Below, piece by piece: positions 15,706 to 23,506 of a stretch of 25,123 nt of DNA. The stretch comes from Alistipes sp. (GTDB taxonomy: Bacteria > Bacteroidota > Bacteroidia > Bacteroidales > Rikenellaceae). The position numbers and the translations under genes are program-made. The stretch is from the NCBI GenBank assembly GCA_020026435.1, contig JAHHQK010000035.1, positions 1-25,123 of the forward strand. Direction: 5' to 3'. A model generated the notes under the pieces. The model was not told the origin of the DNA, did not search any database, and saw only the letters and a list, made by a program, of their open reading frames with translations. Every line of letters starts with the position of its first letter. Position 1 is the first letter of the stretch.

Positions 15706-15738
15706 AACAGCCGGAGCCTTCACAGGACTCCGGCTGTT
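15706..15738 (-). terminator. Hairpin downstream of the zinc-ribbon gene
   Basis: Perfect 11-bp arms (15706-15716 and 15728-15738) with an 11-nt loop, 21 nt after the stop of the minus-strand zinc-ribbon gene. There is no long T run on the minus-strand 3' side, so it is only a probable terminator. A second GC-rich self-complementary stretch (gctccccggagc, about 15672-15683) follows. Confidence 0.55.
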
Positions 15739-15758
15739 ATACCGAAAACATCGTTCAT

Positions 15759-16514
15759 CTACTCCTCTTCGGGATCGGCGACCAGGATACGGCCGCAATA
15801 CTCGCAGATGATCACCTTCTTGCCCAGGCGGATATCGGCCTGACGCTGGGGCGGGATGTGGTTGAAGCAACCACCGCAGGCATCACGCTTGACGGTCACC
15901 ACGGCCAGTCCGTTGCGCACGTTGCGGCGGATACGGTCATAGGCGGCCAGCAGACGCTCGTCGATACGCAGTTTGGCAGCATCGGCCTGAGCCTTGTACT
16001 CAGCCTCGAGCGGTGCGGTCTCGGTCTCGATACCGTCCAGTTCGGCTTTCTTGGCATCCAGGTCGGCCTGACGCTCGGCCATCACCGAGTTGGTCTCCTC
16101 CATCTGGGCCTTCTTGGCTTTCACGCCGGCGGCATACTCTTTCAAGCGCTTCTCGGCCAATTCGATCTCGAGCTCCTGATACTCGATCTCCTTGGAAATC
16201 GAATCGAACTCGCGGTTGTTGCGAACGTTGTTCTGCTGCTCCTTGTAGTTTCCGATGAGGATCTTGGCCTGATCGATCTCGCGTTTGCGCTGCTTGACCA
16301 GAGCGTTGAGTTCCTCTATCTCGGAATTGATGTTGTCCATACGGGTCTTCAAGCCTGCCAGTTCGTCTTCAAGATCCTGGACTTCCAGAGGCAGTTCGCC
16401 TTTCACCTTGTTGATTCCGTCGATCTTGCTGTCGATTTTCTGTAACTCGTAAAGGGCCAGAATCTTCTCCTGCATCGAATAATCAACTTCGGCTGTCTTT
16501 CTTTGCGTTGCCAT
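15759..16514 (-). CDS. Coiled-coil protein with C4 zinc ribbon (CdsZ/DUF164-like)
   Basis: A 251-residue protein. Residues about 15-190 are a long charged antiparallel coiled coil (IDGINKVKGELPLEVQDLEDELAGLK and onward). The C-terminus is a zinc ribbon with C213-x2-C216 (CGGC) and C237-x2-C240 (CEYC), ending in an acidic tail. This is the family often annotated as zinc ribbon domain / DUF164 protein, related to CdsZ and the helical-hairpin proteins suggested to bind nucleic acid. Its biochemical role is not established. It lies 22 nt after nif3, and this nif3-zinc-ribbon pairing is widespread in bacteria, which supports a shared but unknown process. It is the last gene of the trkA run. Confidence 0.88.
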   Translation of the reverse strand: MATQRKTAEVDYSMQEKILALYELQKIDSKIDGINKVKGELPLEVQDLEDELAGLKTRMDNINSEIEELNALVKQRKREIDQAKILIGNYKEQQNNVRNNREFDSISKEIEYQELEIELAEKRLKEYAAGVKAKKAQMEETNSVMAERQADLDAKKAELDGIETETAPLEAEYKAQADAAKLRIDERLLAAYDRIRRNVRNGLAVVTVKRDACGGCFNHIPPQRQADIRLGKKVIICEYCGRILVADPEEE

Positions 16515-16536
16515 ATAATGTTGTTATAGTTTAGAC

Positions 16537-17322
16537 TTAAACCAAATAATTTACCGGATTGCGCGAGCATTCACTCTTGCGAACCGCAAAGGTAATCAAA
16601 TTTTTCGATAAAATATCAATTATTAGCTGAATTGCGCAATATTCGCTCTCAAAATGTCCTATATCGGCCACCGTGAGCCTTCCGTCGGGTCTTGAGAAGT
16701 CGTGATATTTCATATCGGCGGTGATATAGAGGTCGGCACCCGCGCACACGGCATCCTCCATCAGGTCAACACCCGCCCCCGTGCAGAGGGCCACCCGCTC
16801 CACGAATTCCGAGGCCGGAGGGCTGTATCGCACCACACGCACACCAAGACTGGAGCGCATCCTTTCGAGGAACTCCATCAGCGGTTCCCGGGCCGGGAGG
16901 TTGCCCACCACGCCGAATCCAGCACCTCCGCCCCTGGGGGAAGGTTGCAGCACCTCGGGATGCTCCACGCCGAGCATTCCGGCCAGCCGCCAGCTCATAC
17001 CTCCGGGGGCACAGTCCAGGTTGGTGTGACAGGCATAGAGGGCTATGCCGCGGCGGATGGCCCGTTCGACACACCGCTCTCCGAGGCTTGCGGAATTGAA
17101 CCGCTTCACCCCGCGGAAGAGGATCGGGTGGTGGGTGATGATCAGATCACACCCCTCACGTTCGGCCTCGTCCATCACCTCCTCGTCGACATCGACCGCC
17201 ACCAGTGCCTTATGCACCTGATCCCCGGGACGTCCCACGATCAAACCCGCATTGTCGTAATCCTCCTGAAGGCCCAGCGGCGCAAAGGATTCGATCGCAT
17301 CGGTTACAGTTTTTAGCAACAT
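16537..17322 (-). CDS. Nif3-like dinuclear metal-centre hexameric protein
   Basis: A 261-residue protein of the Nif3/YbgI family. Metal-ligand motifs are H64-H65 (THHPILFRG), D103 (HTNLD) and H223/E226 (GHFESE). It is the short version of the family, without the additional inserted domain of longer relatives. The ATG at 17322 (MLLKTVTDAIESFAPL) was preferred over upstream in-frame starts up to 17406 because family members begin with this helix. Members form toroidal hexamers and have been annotated as GTP cyclohydrolase 1 type 2 homologues, but the true activity is uncertain. It lies between a MerR regulator and the zinc-ribbon gene on the same strand. Confidence 0.92.
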   Translation of the reverse strand: MLLKTVTDAIESFAPLGLQEDYDNAGLIVGRPGDQVHKALVAVDVDEEVMDEAEREGCDLIITHHPILFRGVKRFNSASLGERCVERAIRRGIALYACHTNLDCAPGGMSWRLAGMLGVEHPEVLQPSPRGGGAGFGVVGNLPAREPLMEFLERMRSSLGVRVVRYSPPASEFVERVALCTGAGVDLMEDAVCAGADLYITADMKYHDFSRPDGRLTVADIGHFESEYCAIQLIIDILSKNLITFAVRKSECSRNPVNYLV

Positions 17323-17414
17323 ATTGAAGTAGTTAAGGTTTTTATCATTGATTTTTCCAACGCGGGCCATCCTTTCCCGGGAGAGCCCCCGGACATAGCC
17401 CCTCACGCCCCCCT

Positions 17415-17909
17415 TTAGAAGAGCGACTGTTCGTAGAAGGCGAACAGTTCCTTGTCCTGCGCCTCCTCCTCCGAGGCGTCGCGCTTCGGACGGCGGGCCA
17501 TGCGTCCCGCCAGACGGGTCTGCTCATCCACGGCCTCCATGCCGCGTTCCACGGCACGGTCCGGATCGACCTCGTCGTCCTCCACCCGCAGCTCCTCACG
17601 CACCTCTTCGAGCAGGGCGCGGATGGTCTTCAGCCGCTCCATCAGCTCGGCGTCGCGCGACACCGCACCGTCGCCCTTATGCTGGCGGAGGGCCTTGCGG
17701 GCACCCTCCAGCGTCATGCCGCGTTCCTTGACCAGGTGGTAGATCAACTTCAGATTCTCGACATCCTTATGAGTGAAAAGCCTGTTGCCCTTCTTGTTGC
17801 GGTGGGGTTTGAGTTCAGGGAACTGCGACTCCCAATGACGGAGCAGCGACTGGTTGACGTCGAACATCTCGGCCACTTCGCCCATCGTATAAAAAAGTTT
17901 TTCTACCAT
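17415..17909 (-). CDS. MerR-family transcriptional regulator
   Basis: A 164-residue protein. Residues 5-75 form a MerR-type winged helix-turn-helix (YTMGEVAEMFDVNQSLLRHWESQFPELKPHR, then NRLFTHKDVENLKLIYHLVKERGMTLEGARKAL). A charged helical region follows (about 85-110) and the C-terminal tail is acidic/basic and low-complexity. There is no Cys-based metal site or ligand-binding domain, so it belongs to the simple MerR_1-like group common in Bacteroidota. It is co-directional with its neighbours (51 nt after rsmF, 92 nt before the nif3 start), not divergent as is usual for classical MerR regulators. Target genes are unknown. Confidence 0.9.
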   Translation of the reverse strand: MVEKLFYTMGEVAEMFDVNQSLLRHWESQFPELKPHRNKKGNRLFTHKDVENLKLIYHLVKERGMTLEGARKALRQHKGDGAVSRDAELMERLKTIRALLEEVREELRVEDDEVDPDRAVERGMEAVDEQTRLAGRMARRPKRDASEEEAQDKELFAFYEQSLF

Positions 17910-17960
17910 CGTTTCTATCTTTTATGCCACGGTCGAAGTATTCCGGCCGGGTCTTTCATC

Positions 17961-19343
17961 CTACAAATTGACTATGCGCAACGACTCGGGATAGAGGTTG
18001 TTGACCCTCGCCCCGATGCGCTTGACGAATCCCAGGGCCCGTCCGCGGCAGCAGATCAGGTTGATCCCCTCCTGCAGCAGCTCCACGCCCGGATCCTGAC
18101 GGCGGAGGAAGGCCCGTGCCTCCTGCTCCCCGACCTCGGCCACGGATACCGCCCCGCGGTTCAGCCCCACGAAGAAGGCCAGCGCACCGTCAGGCTTGAG
18201 CCGTCCCTTGAAGATCTGCCCCATGGCCACACCCGAGTAGATCACCGGCACACGCTCCGAGAGCATGGCCACGGCATCGGCCTGAGCCCGGAACCATCCG
18301 TAGCAGGTGTCGCCGATCGTCACGAAACGCATCCGTTCCGGCTCCGTGACCCATTCAGCCAGCACACCCGCGCTCTTCCTGTCGACGGGTGCGATGACGC
18401 CCCGCTCGTTTTTGGTCTTCCGTTCGCGGCGCGGGCGGAACTCCCCGCTCTTGCGGGCCACGGCGGCGAAGAAACCCTCGCCGCAGGCCCTGTGGGGATA
18501 GAAGTGGAAGGTCTGGAACACCCCGACGCGTCCCGAGACTATACCCCAGCGGGGATCTGTCCTGACTTCATCGAAAGCCTCCATCTGATCCGAGGCCCAT
18601 TCCAGCATCCGCTCCAGCGTACCCTCGTCCTCCAGGCGGTTGAAGGTGCAGGTGCTGTAAATCAGCACACCTCCCGGGCGGAGCGTACGCCAGGCCTCCC
18701 TCAGGATCTCGTCCTGACGGGCGGCGCAGATCTTCACGTTGTTTTCGCTCCACTCCCCGCGGGCGGCCTCGTCCTTGCGGAACATACCCTCCCCCGAACA
18801 GGGAGCGTCGACCGCCACCACATCGAACCACTCCTCCAGATCGCGGAAGCGGTCCGGACGGGTCGAGCATACGGCCACATTGCCCAGGCCCCACTTGCGG
18901 ACGTTGTCGGCCAGGACGTTGGCCCTGCGGCGGTCGATCTCGTTGGCCACGACCAGTCCCTCCTCACCGACCAGCGACGCATAGAGGGTGGTCTTTCCGC
19001 CCGGAGCGGCGCACATATCGAGGACACGGCGGCCCTCCATCTCCACCCCGCCGAGGATATGCCCCACGAATTGCGAGGAAGCCTCCTGGACGTAGTAGGC
19101 CCCGGCATGGAAGTCGGGATCGAGCGTGAAGACGGGACGCTCCCCGAGGTAATACCCCCCGCGGGACCATTCCACATAGCCTGCGCCCTTCAGATCGGGC
19201 AGTTCCTCCACTGCTGCGGCCTTGGCCGGATTCAGACGCACCGACACCGGCGAAGGGCTGTCGAGCGCCTCACACAGGGCACGTCCCTCCTTCCCGCCCA
19301 GTTCGCGGAGCATCTGTTCGATGAATTTCTCGGGTAACGCCAT
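17961..19343 (-). CDS. rsmF: rRNA (cytosine-C5) methyltransferase, RsmF/NOL1-NOP2-Sun family
   Basis: A 460-residue SAM-dependent RNA methyltransferase. The SAM-binding motif is at 109-118 (DMCAAPGGKT), motif IV PCS holds C182 (DAPCSGEGMFRK) and motif VI TCT holds C232 (STCTFN). In this family the motif VI Cys is the nucleophile that attacks C6 of cytosine and the motif IV Cys releases the product. The C-terminal ~170 residues contain a PUA-like RNA-binding domain as in RsmF/YebU, which methylates 16S rRNA C1407 in E. coli; the exact target here is inferred. It starts 3 nt after the deoxynucleoside kinase stop, indicating co-transcription. Confidence 0.9.
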   Translation of the reverse strand: MALPEKFIEQMLRELGGKEGRALCEALDSPSPVSVRLNPAKAAAVEELPDLKGAGYVEWSRGGYYLGERPVFTLDPDFHAGAYYVQEASSQFVGHILGGVEMEGRRVLDMCAAPGGKTTLYASLVGEEGLVVANEIDRRRANVLADNVRKWGLGNVAVCSTRPDRFRDLEEWFDVVAVDAPCSGEGMFRKDEAARGEWSENNVKICAARQDEILREAWRTLRPGGVLIYSTCTFNRLEDEGTLERMLEWASDQMEAFDEVRTDPRWGIVSGRVGVFQTFHFYPHRACGEGFFAAVARKSGEFRPRRERKTKNERGVIAPVDRKSAGVLAEWVTEPERMRFVTIGDTCYGWFRAQADAVAMLSERVPVIYSGVAMGQIFKGRLKPDGALAFFVGLNRGAVSVAEVGEQEARAFLRRQDPGVELLQEGINLICCRGRALGFVKRIGARVNNLYPESLRIVNL

Positions 19344-19346
19344 CGG

Positions 19347-19967
19347 CTATTTGAGTTTTTGAGCCTTCAACTCGTCCAGACGCTTGCAGATGCGTTGGAA
19401 CACCTGCTCGTCGTCGACGAAATCCTCGCAGTCCTTGTTCACCACCAGCACCTCGCCGTCGTAGATGTTGTCGATCCAGTTGTTGTACTTGTCGTTCAGA
19501 CGGCTCAGGTAAGCCTCGTCGATATTCATCTCATACTCGCGGCCGCGCTTGCGGATCTGGCGGATGAGGGTCGGGACACTTGCCTTGAGATAGATCAGAA
19601 GATCGGGTTTGGGGATCAGACGCGTGATCAGCTGGAAGATCTTCATATAGGTCTCGATGTCGCGGCCCGACATCAGCCCCATCTCGTGGAGGTTGTCCGC
19701 AAAGATGTGGGCATCCTCATAGATCGTGCGATCCTGGAAGATGATGCCCGAATTGTTGTCCTCCAGCATATCCATCGTCTGACGGATACGATTGCCCAAA
19801 AAGCACACCTGCAAATTGAACGACCAGCGGTTCATATCCTCGTAGAAGTCGCCGATATAGGGGTTATCGACCTCCTCGAGATATGCCTTGGCCTGATAAC
19901 GGTCGTTCAACATGGTAGTCAACGTCGTCTTACCGCTGCCGATATTTCCTGCAATGGCTATATACAT
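19347..19967 (-). CDS. Deoxynucleoside kinase
   Basis: A 206-residue P-loop kinase. The phosphate-binding loop GNIGSGKTT is at residues 7-15, followed by the family's LEEVDNPYIGDFYED, DRTIYEDAHIFA and lid-like RQIRKRGREYE. It phosphorylates deoxynucleosides (deoxyadenosine/deoxyguanosine-type kinases are closest in motif) to monophosphates for dNTP salvage. Substrate preference cannot be read from sequence alone. Start and length are normal. It is 35 nt after the GH3-family gene and 3 nt before rsmF. Confidence 0.92.
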   Translation of the reverse strand: MYIAIAGNIGSGKTTLTTMLNDRYQAKAYLEEVDNPYIGDFYEDMNRWSFNLQVCFLGNRIRQTMDMLEDNNSGIIFQDRTIYEDAHIFADNLHEMGLMSGRDIETYMKIFQLITRLIPKPDLLIYLKASVPTLIRQIRKRGREYEMNIDEAYLSRLNDKYNNWIDNIYDGEVLVVNKDCEDFVDDEQVFQRICKRLDELKAQKLK

Positions 19968-20002
19968 AATTGATTATAGATATATAAGGTATATTTGTTT
20001 TT

Positions 20003-21484
20003 CTATCTGTATTCGGTGACACCCTCGCCGAACGTGCGGATGTCGTCCGCCACGCGGCGGTCGTTCATCAGCCGCGGCACCTTGTTCTTGCCCCGCGCAC
20101 GCATCCATTCGAGGAAGTGTCCGCGCCTAACCTCCGAGAGGTGCTGGCGTTCGAGGGTTGTCAGACGCTTGGCATCGTAGTCGGAGTTCACCTCGCGCAG
20201 GGCCCGGTCCAGTTCCTCGGAGAAATGCTCCAGCGAATCCGGACGGCGCTCGAACTCCACGATCCACTCGTGGGCGCCCTGTTTTTCGAGCGACATATAG
20301 CACGGTGCCACGCTGTACTCGGCGACCATCGCCCCGGTACGGGTGCAGGCCCGGCGCAGGGCACGGTCGGCATTATCGACGATCAGCTCCTCGCCGAAGA
20401 CGTTGATATATTGGCGCGTGCGGCCCGCAAAGCGGATCCTGTAAGGATCGACCGAGGTGAATTCCACCTTGTCGCCGATCTCGTAGCGCCACAGTCCGTT
20501 GTTCGAGGTAATGAGCATGGCGTAAGCCTTGCCCTGCACGACCCCTTCGAGCGGCACGATGTTGTCGCCGTCGCGGAACTCGTAGAACGTGCCGTAGTCC
20601 AGCATCAGGAGCATATCCCCGCGCGCAGGGTCGTCGGCCAGGGAGAAGAACCCCTCCGAGGCGTTGTAGGTCTCCATATAGTGCATGTCGGGCGAGGGCA
20701 GCAGCTCCTCGAACGAGCGGCGGTAGGGGGTGAACTCCACGCCTCCGTGAGCAAAGAATTCCAGATCGGGCCACACCTCGAGGATGTTCTCTTTGCCGGT
20801 GTATTCCAACACGCGGCGCATCATCTCAAGGTTCCACGACGGCACACCCGCAAAGGCCGTGATCTTCTCCCCGATGCACTCGCGGCAGATGGCATCGACC
20901 TTCTCGTAGAAGTCGGGGATGATGGCCGTTGGGGTGCGGGGGGCGCGGAACCAGCCGCTGAAGACCTTCGTCTCGTGGATCAGCACGGCCGACAGGTCAC
21001 CCACCAGATTCCCCTGCTCCAGAGAGCACGAACCGCCCAGCGTGAGGGTCTTGCCGTCGAAGACGCGGCTGCGGGGATGGCTTGCGGCATAGAGGGCCGC
21101 CACATCGCGCATGCCCTTCGTGTGGTTCATCCACAGCGAACGGCGGGTCACGGGGATATATTTGCTGCGGTCGGAGGTCGTACCCGACGAACGGGCATAG
21201 AGCGTCACCCGTCCCGGCCAGGTCACATTCCTCTCCCCGCGGAGCATCCGCTCCACCCAGGGTTTGAACGAATCGTAGTCGAACGTCGGGACCCGCTCCT
21301 CGAATTGGGCGACCGTGTGAATCGAGTCCAATCCGTACTCCTTGCCAAATGCCGTTTCGCGTCCCCGTTCCAACATCCCGCGGAACATCTCCTCCTGCAC
21401 AATGTGCGGATGGCGGCGGAAGCGGTCTATCGCACGCATACGCGGCGAAAACCAGGCTCTGAACAATGTGTTTTTCAGTGACAT
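20003..21484 (-). CDS. GH3-family acyl-adenylating protein
   Basis: A 493-residue protein of the GH3 superfamily. ATP/AMP motif 1 is at residues 98-110 (RSSGTTSDRSKYI); motif 2 is in YNASEGFF; motif 3 is in YEIGDKVEFT and FAGRTRQYINVFGEEL. Plant GH3 enzymes conjugate amino acids to acyl acids such as indole-acetic and jasmonic acid through an acyl-adenylate. Bacterial members are widespread in Bacteroidota but their substrates are largely unknown. All three motifs appear intact, so catalysis is plausible. It is between trkA (30 nt) and the deoxynucleoside kinase (35 nt) on the same strand. Confidence 0.92.
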   Translation of the reverse strand: MSLKNTLFRAWFSPRMRAIDRFRRHPHIVQEEMFRGMLERGRETAFGKEYGLDSIHTVAQFEERVPTFDYDSFKPWVERMLRGERNVTWPGRVTLYARSSGTTSDRSKYIPVTRRSLWMNHTKGMRDVAALYAASHPRSRVFDGKTLTLGGSCSLEQGNLVGDLSAVLIHETKVFSGWFRAPRTPTAIIPDFYEKVDAICRECIGEKITAFAGVPSWNLEMMRRVLEYTGKENILEVWPDLEFFAHGGVEFTPYRRSFEELLPSPDMHYMETYNASEGFFSLADDPARGDMLLMLDYGTFYEFRDGDNIVPLEGVVQGKAYAMLITSNNGLWRYEIGDKVEFTSVDPYRIRFAGRTRQYINVFGEELIVDNADRALRRACTRTGAMVAEYSVAPCYMSLEKQGAHEWIVEFERRPDSLEHFSEELDRALREVNSDYDAKRLTTLERQHLSEVRRGHFLEWMRARGKNKVPRLMNDRRVADDIRTFGEGVTEYR

Positions 21485-21514
21485 GACCTCCTTATGAACA
21501 ATCTTTTATCGGTT

Positions 21515-22855
21515 TTAGTTGAAGAAATAGCCCACCTTGCCTACCGAGGCCGGCATGGCAAACACCACCACGCGGTCGTAGGGAGCGATCTCCATGTTTT
21601 CGACGGCGATGAACACCTTGTCGCCCCGCACGATGCCGCCGATGATCGTATCGGCAGGCAGACCCAGGTCGCGGATCCGCGACTTGGTGGCCGGGGAGTT
21701 GGGCTTGACGATGAATTCCAGCACCTCGGCATTGCTGCCCGTCAGGCACTTGATGGCCTGCACGTCGGTCGACATCGTGAAGCGGAAGATATTCGAGGCG
21801 GTGACCAGTTTCTTGTTGATGATCGTGTCGATGCCGATCGACTCGGCCAGGTTGATGTAATTGAGGTTCTCCACCTCGGCGATCACCTTCTTCACGCCCA
21901 TGCGCTTGGCCAGCATTGCCGCCAGGATATTCGTCTCGCTGCGGCCCGTCACCGCCACAAAGGCGTCCATATTACCCAGGCCCTCCTCCATCATGACCTC
22001 GGTATTGCGGCCGTCCTCGTTGATGATCAGCGTCTTGTCCAGCAGCTCGGCCAGGCGGTAGGCCTTGTCGGCATTGTAGTCCACCAGTTTGATGTTGACC
22101 TCGTTCTGCAGCTCCGTGGCGATGCGGATTCCGATGCGCGAGCCGCCCAGGATCATCATGTTCTTCACGTCAATGTTCGTGCGTCCCGAGAACTCCATCA
22201 CCTCATGCACGGCGTCCTGGCGGGCGATGACGTAGATGATGTCACCCTCCATGAACCGCTCCTCGCGGCGCGGGATGATCGTCTCCCCGCCGCGCGTAAT
22301 GGCCACCGTACGGTAGCTCAGCTGGGCCTGGTCGTCGTCGAATCCCGTCAGCGTATTGCCCACCAGGGGCGAGGAGGGATCCAGGCGGAAGACCGCCAGC
22401 GAGAGCTTGCCGCTCGAAAAATCGACATATTCAGTCGTGGAGGTATGGCCCAAAAGGTTGATCACCTCGCGGGCGGCCACCTTCTCGGGGTAGAACAGGT
22501 AGTCGATACCCATGTCGATGAACATCTCCTTGTTGTTGGGTTCGAGGTACTCGTTGTTGTCGATGCGGGCAATGGATTTGCGGGCACCGAGCTTCTTGGC
22601 CATCATGGCCGAGACGATGTTGTCGTTCTCCTCGTGGTTCACGGCGATGAACAGGTCGCACTTGCGCACCGAGGCCTGACGCAACACCCCGAAGGTCGTC
22701 GAGTCGCCCTCGACAGCAATCACATCGGCCAGGCTGCCCACCTCGGCGAGCAGTTTGGGATCGGCATCGATGATCGTGATGTCGTGGCCGTTACCGCTCA
22801 GCATTCGCGCCAAGTGACTGCCCATCTCGCCTGCTCCCGCTACAACTATTTTCAT
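21515..22855 (-). CDS. trkA: Trk-type potassium uptake regulator TrkA
   Basis: A 446-residue cytoplasmic protein with two tandem RCK units. The first Rossmann domain begins with GAGEMGSHLA (residues 7-16) and an acidic end of the second strand (IIDAD); the second begins with GGSRIGIRIA (about 237-246). Each is followed by a TrkA_C-type domain (about 150-225 and 370-446). NAD(H)/nucleotide binding to these units gates the TrkH/TrkG potassium channel. No trkH is next to it, which is unusual because the two are often adjacent in Bacteroidales. It is the first gene of the seven-gene minus-strand run; no confident TAnnTTTG box was found upstream. Confidence 0.94.
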   Translation of the reverse strand: MKIVVAGAGEMGSHLARMLSGNGHDITIIDADPKLLAEVGSLADVIAVEGDSTTFGVLRQASVRKCDLFIAVNHEENDNIVSAMMAKKLGARKSIARIDNNEYLEPNNKEMFIDMGIDYLFYPEKVAAREVINLLGHTSTTEYVDFSSGKLSLAVFRLDPSSPLVGNTLTGFDDDQAQLSYRTVAITRGGETIIPRREERFMEGDIIYVIARQDAVHEVMEFSGRTNIDVKNMMILGGSRIGIRIATELQNEVNIKLVDYNADKAYRLAELLDKTLIINEDGRNTEVMMEEGLGNMDAFVAVTGRSETNILAAMLAKRMGVKKVIAEVENLNYINLAESIGIDTIINKKLVTASNIFRFTMSTDVQAIKCLTGSNAEVLEFIVKPNSPATKSRIRDLGLPADTIIGGIVRGDKVFIAVENMEIAPYDRVVVFAMPASVGKVGYFFN

Positions 22856-23067
22856 ATCTGTTACTTTTTTGCTTTCAAAACCGTTTCTCCGACCTTATTC
22901 TTTTCCCTGATGATCGAGCCTCGGGCCGGGAAGTCATGACTTCCTGCCGGGTCACCCGCAGCCGCACCCGTTCGCGGGGCGGTTCCAATGTCTGTATCCG
23001 AATCCTCATCCGTCGGCCGCACCGCATCCCGCCACCCGGAAGGGCACGGCCACGGACGACCCGGATC
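22856..23067. other. Intergenic segment between trkA and the Cys-rich membrane-protein promoter
   Basis: About 210 bp of GC-rich sequence with no supported gene. Frames on both strands are Arg/Pro-rich. A small palindromic stretch (gaagtcatgacttc, about 22931-22944) is visible. Confidence 0.45.
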
Positions 23068-23096
23068 GCACGGAATCGGGTCGGCCGATTCCGTGC
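23068..23096. repeat. Perfect 12-bp inverted repeat upstream of the 23108 promoter
   Basis: Arms 23068-23079 and 23085-23096 are perfectly complementary with a 5-nt loop. It lies just upstream of the -33 element. A T run starts only 8 nt after the stem, so it is not a textbook terminator; an operator or insulating terminator are both possible. Confidence 0.6.
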
Positions 23097-23107
23097 AAAG
23101 TCACTTT

Positions 23108-23139
23108 TTTGCAAATTATCTTACAAATGTATAAATTTG
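23108..23139 (+). promoter_or_regulatory. Bacteroidota promoter (-33 TTTG, -7 TAAATTTG)
   Basis: TTTG at 23108-23111 and TAAATTTG at 23132-23139 are separated by 20 nt, the best full match to the Bacteroidota consensus in the window. The expected start of transcription is near 23146, giving a leader of roughly 35 nt before the ATG at 23183. Confidence 0.85.
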
Positions 23140-23182
23140 CAGGCGAAAGCCAAAATTTAAACACTTAAAAAACAAGAATATC

Positions 23183-23506
23183 ATGCCGACCTGGTTAATC
23201 GTCATACTCTGCGCCATAGGATTTGTGGGCTTCTTCGTATTGGGACTCTCGCTGACGCTCATCCTCAAGGGCCACCACATCGATTCCGAAATCTCGACCA
23301 ACAAGGATATGCAGCGTCTGGGGATCAAGTGTGCCGTACAGGAGACGCGCGAGGCCGACGGTACGGCCAGCTGTTCCGACGACCACGCCCTGACCGGATG
23401 TACGGGCAACTGCGCCGCCTGCGATGTGGAGGTCACGGAGCGCAAGCCAAAAAACAAGAAGATCGTCCACCACATCCAGGACGAAAATCCCCACGACGAG
23501 GAGTAG
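23183..23506 (+). CDS. Small single-span membrane protein with Cys-rich motif, function unknown
   Basis: A 107-residue protein. A transmembrane helix at about residues 4-28 is followed by a polar domain with Cys at 50, 64, 73, 77 and 80; the last three form C-x3-C-x2-C (CTGNCAAC). The tail is charged and His/Asp/Glu-rich (KIVHHIQDENPHDEE). I do not recognise the family. The clustered Cys suggest metal or Fe-S binding or a redox role, which is inference. It is monocistronic, with its own strong promoter upstream and a hairpin terminator 130 nt downstream. Coding status is supported by the promoter, the start position and the regular helix. Confidence 0.8.
   Translation: MPTWLIVILCAIGFVGFFVLGLSLTLILKGHHIDSEISTNKDMQRLGIKCAVQETREADGTASCSDDHALTGCTGNCAACDVEVTERKPKNKKIVHHIQDENPHDEE

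Noticed and set aside
16587..16594. TACCTTTG (exact TAnnTTTG) on the minus strand upstream of the zinc-ribbon gene
   Set aside because: It lies inside the nif3 coding region with no proper -33 element; matches to this short consensus are expected by chance several times in a window of this size.
17679..19337. Long plus-strand open frame (552 codons)
   Set aside because: Antisense to rsmF and merR; His/Leu-rich translation with no recognisable domain.
19990..19997. TATATTTG on the plus strand between dNK and GH3
   Set aside because: No plus-strand gene follows; the AT-rich gap makes a chance match likely and it points against both flanking genes.
20117..22939. Two long plus-strand open frames opposite GH3 and trkA
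   Set aside because: They mirror the codons of intact minus-strand genes with diagnostic motifs and resemble no family.
23068..23110. Hairpin plus T run considered as a standard intrinsic terminator
   Set aside because: The T run begins 8 nt after the stem and no plus-strand gene precedes it, so it was listed as an inverted repeat instead.
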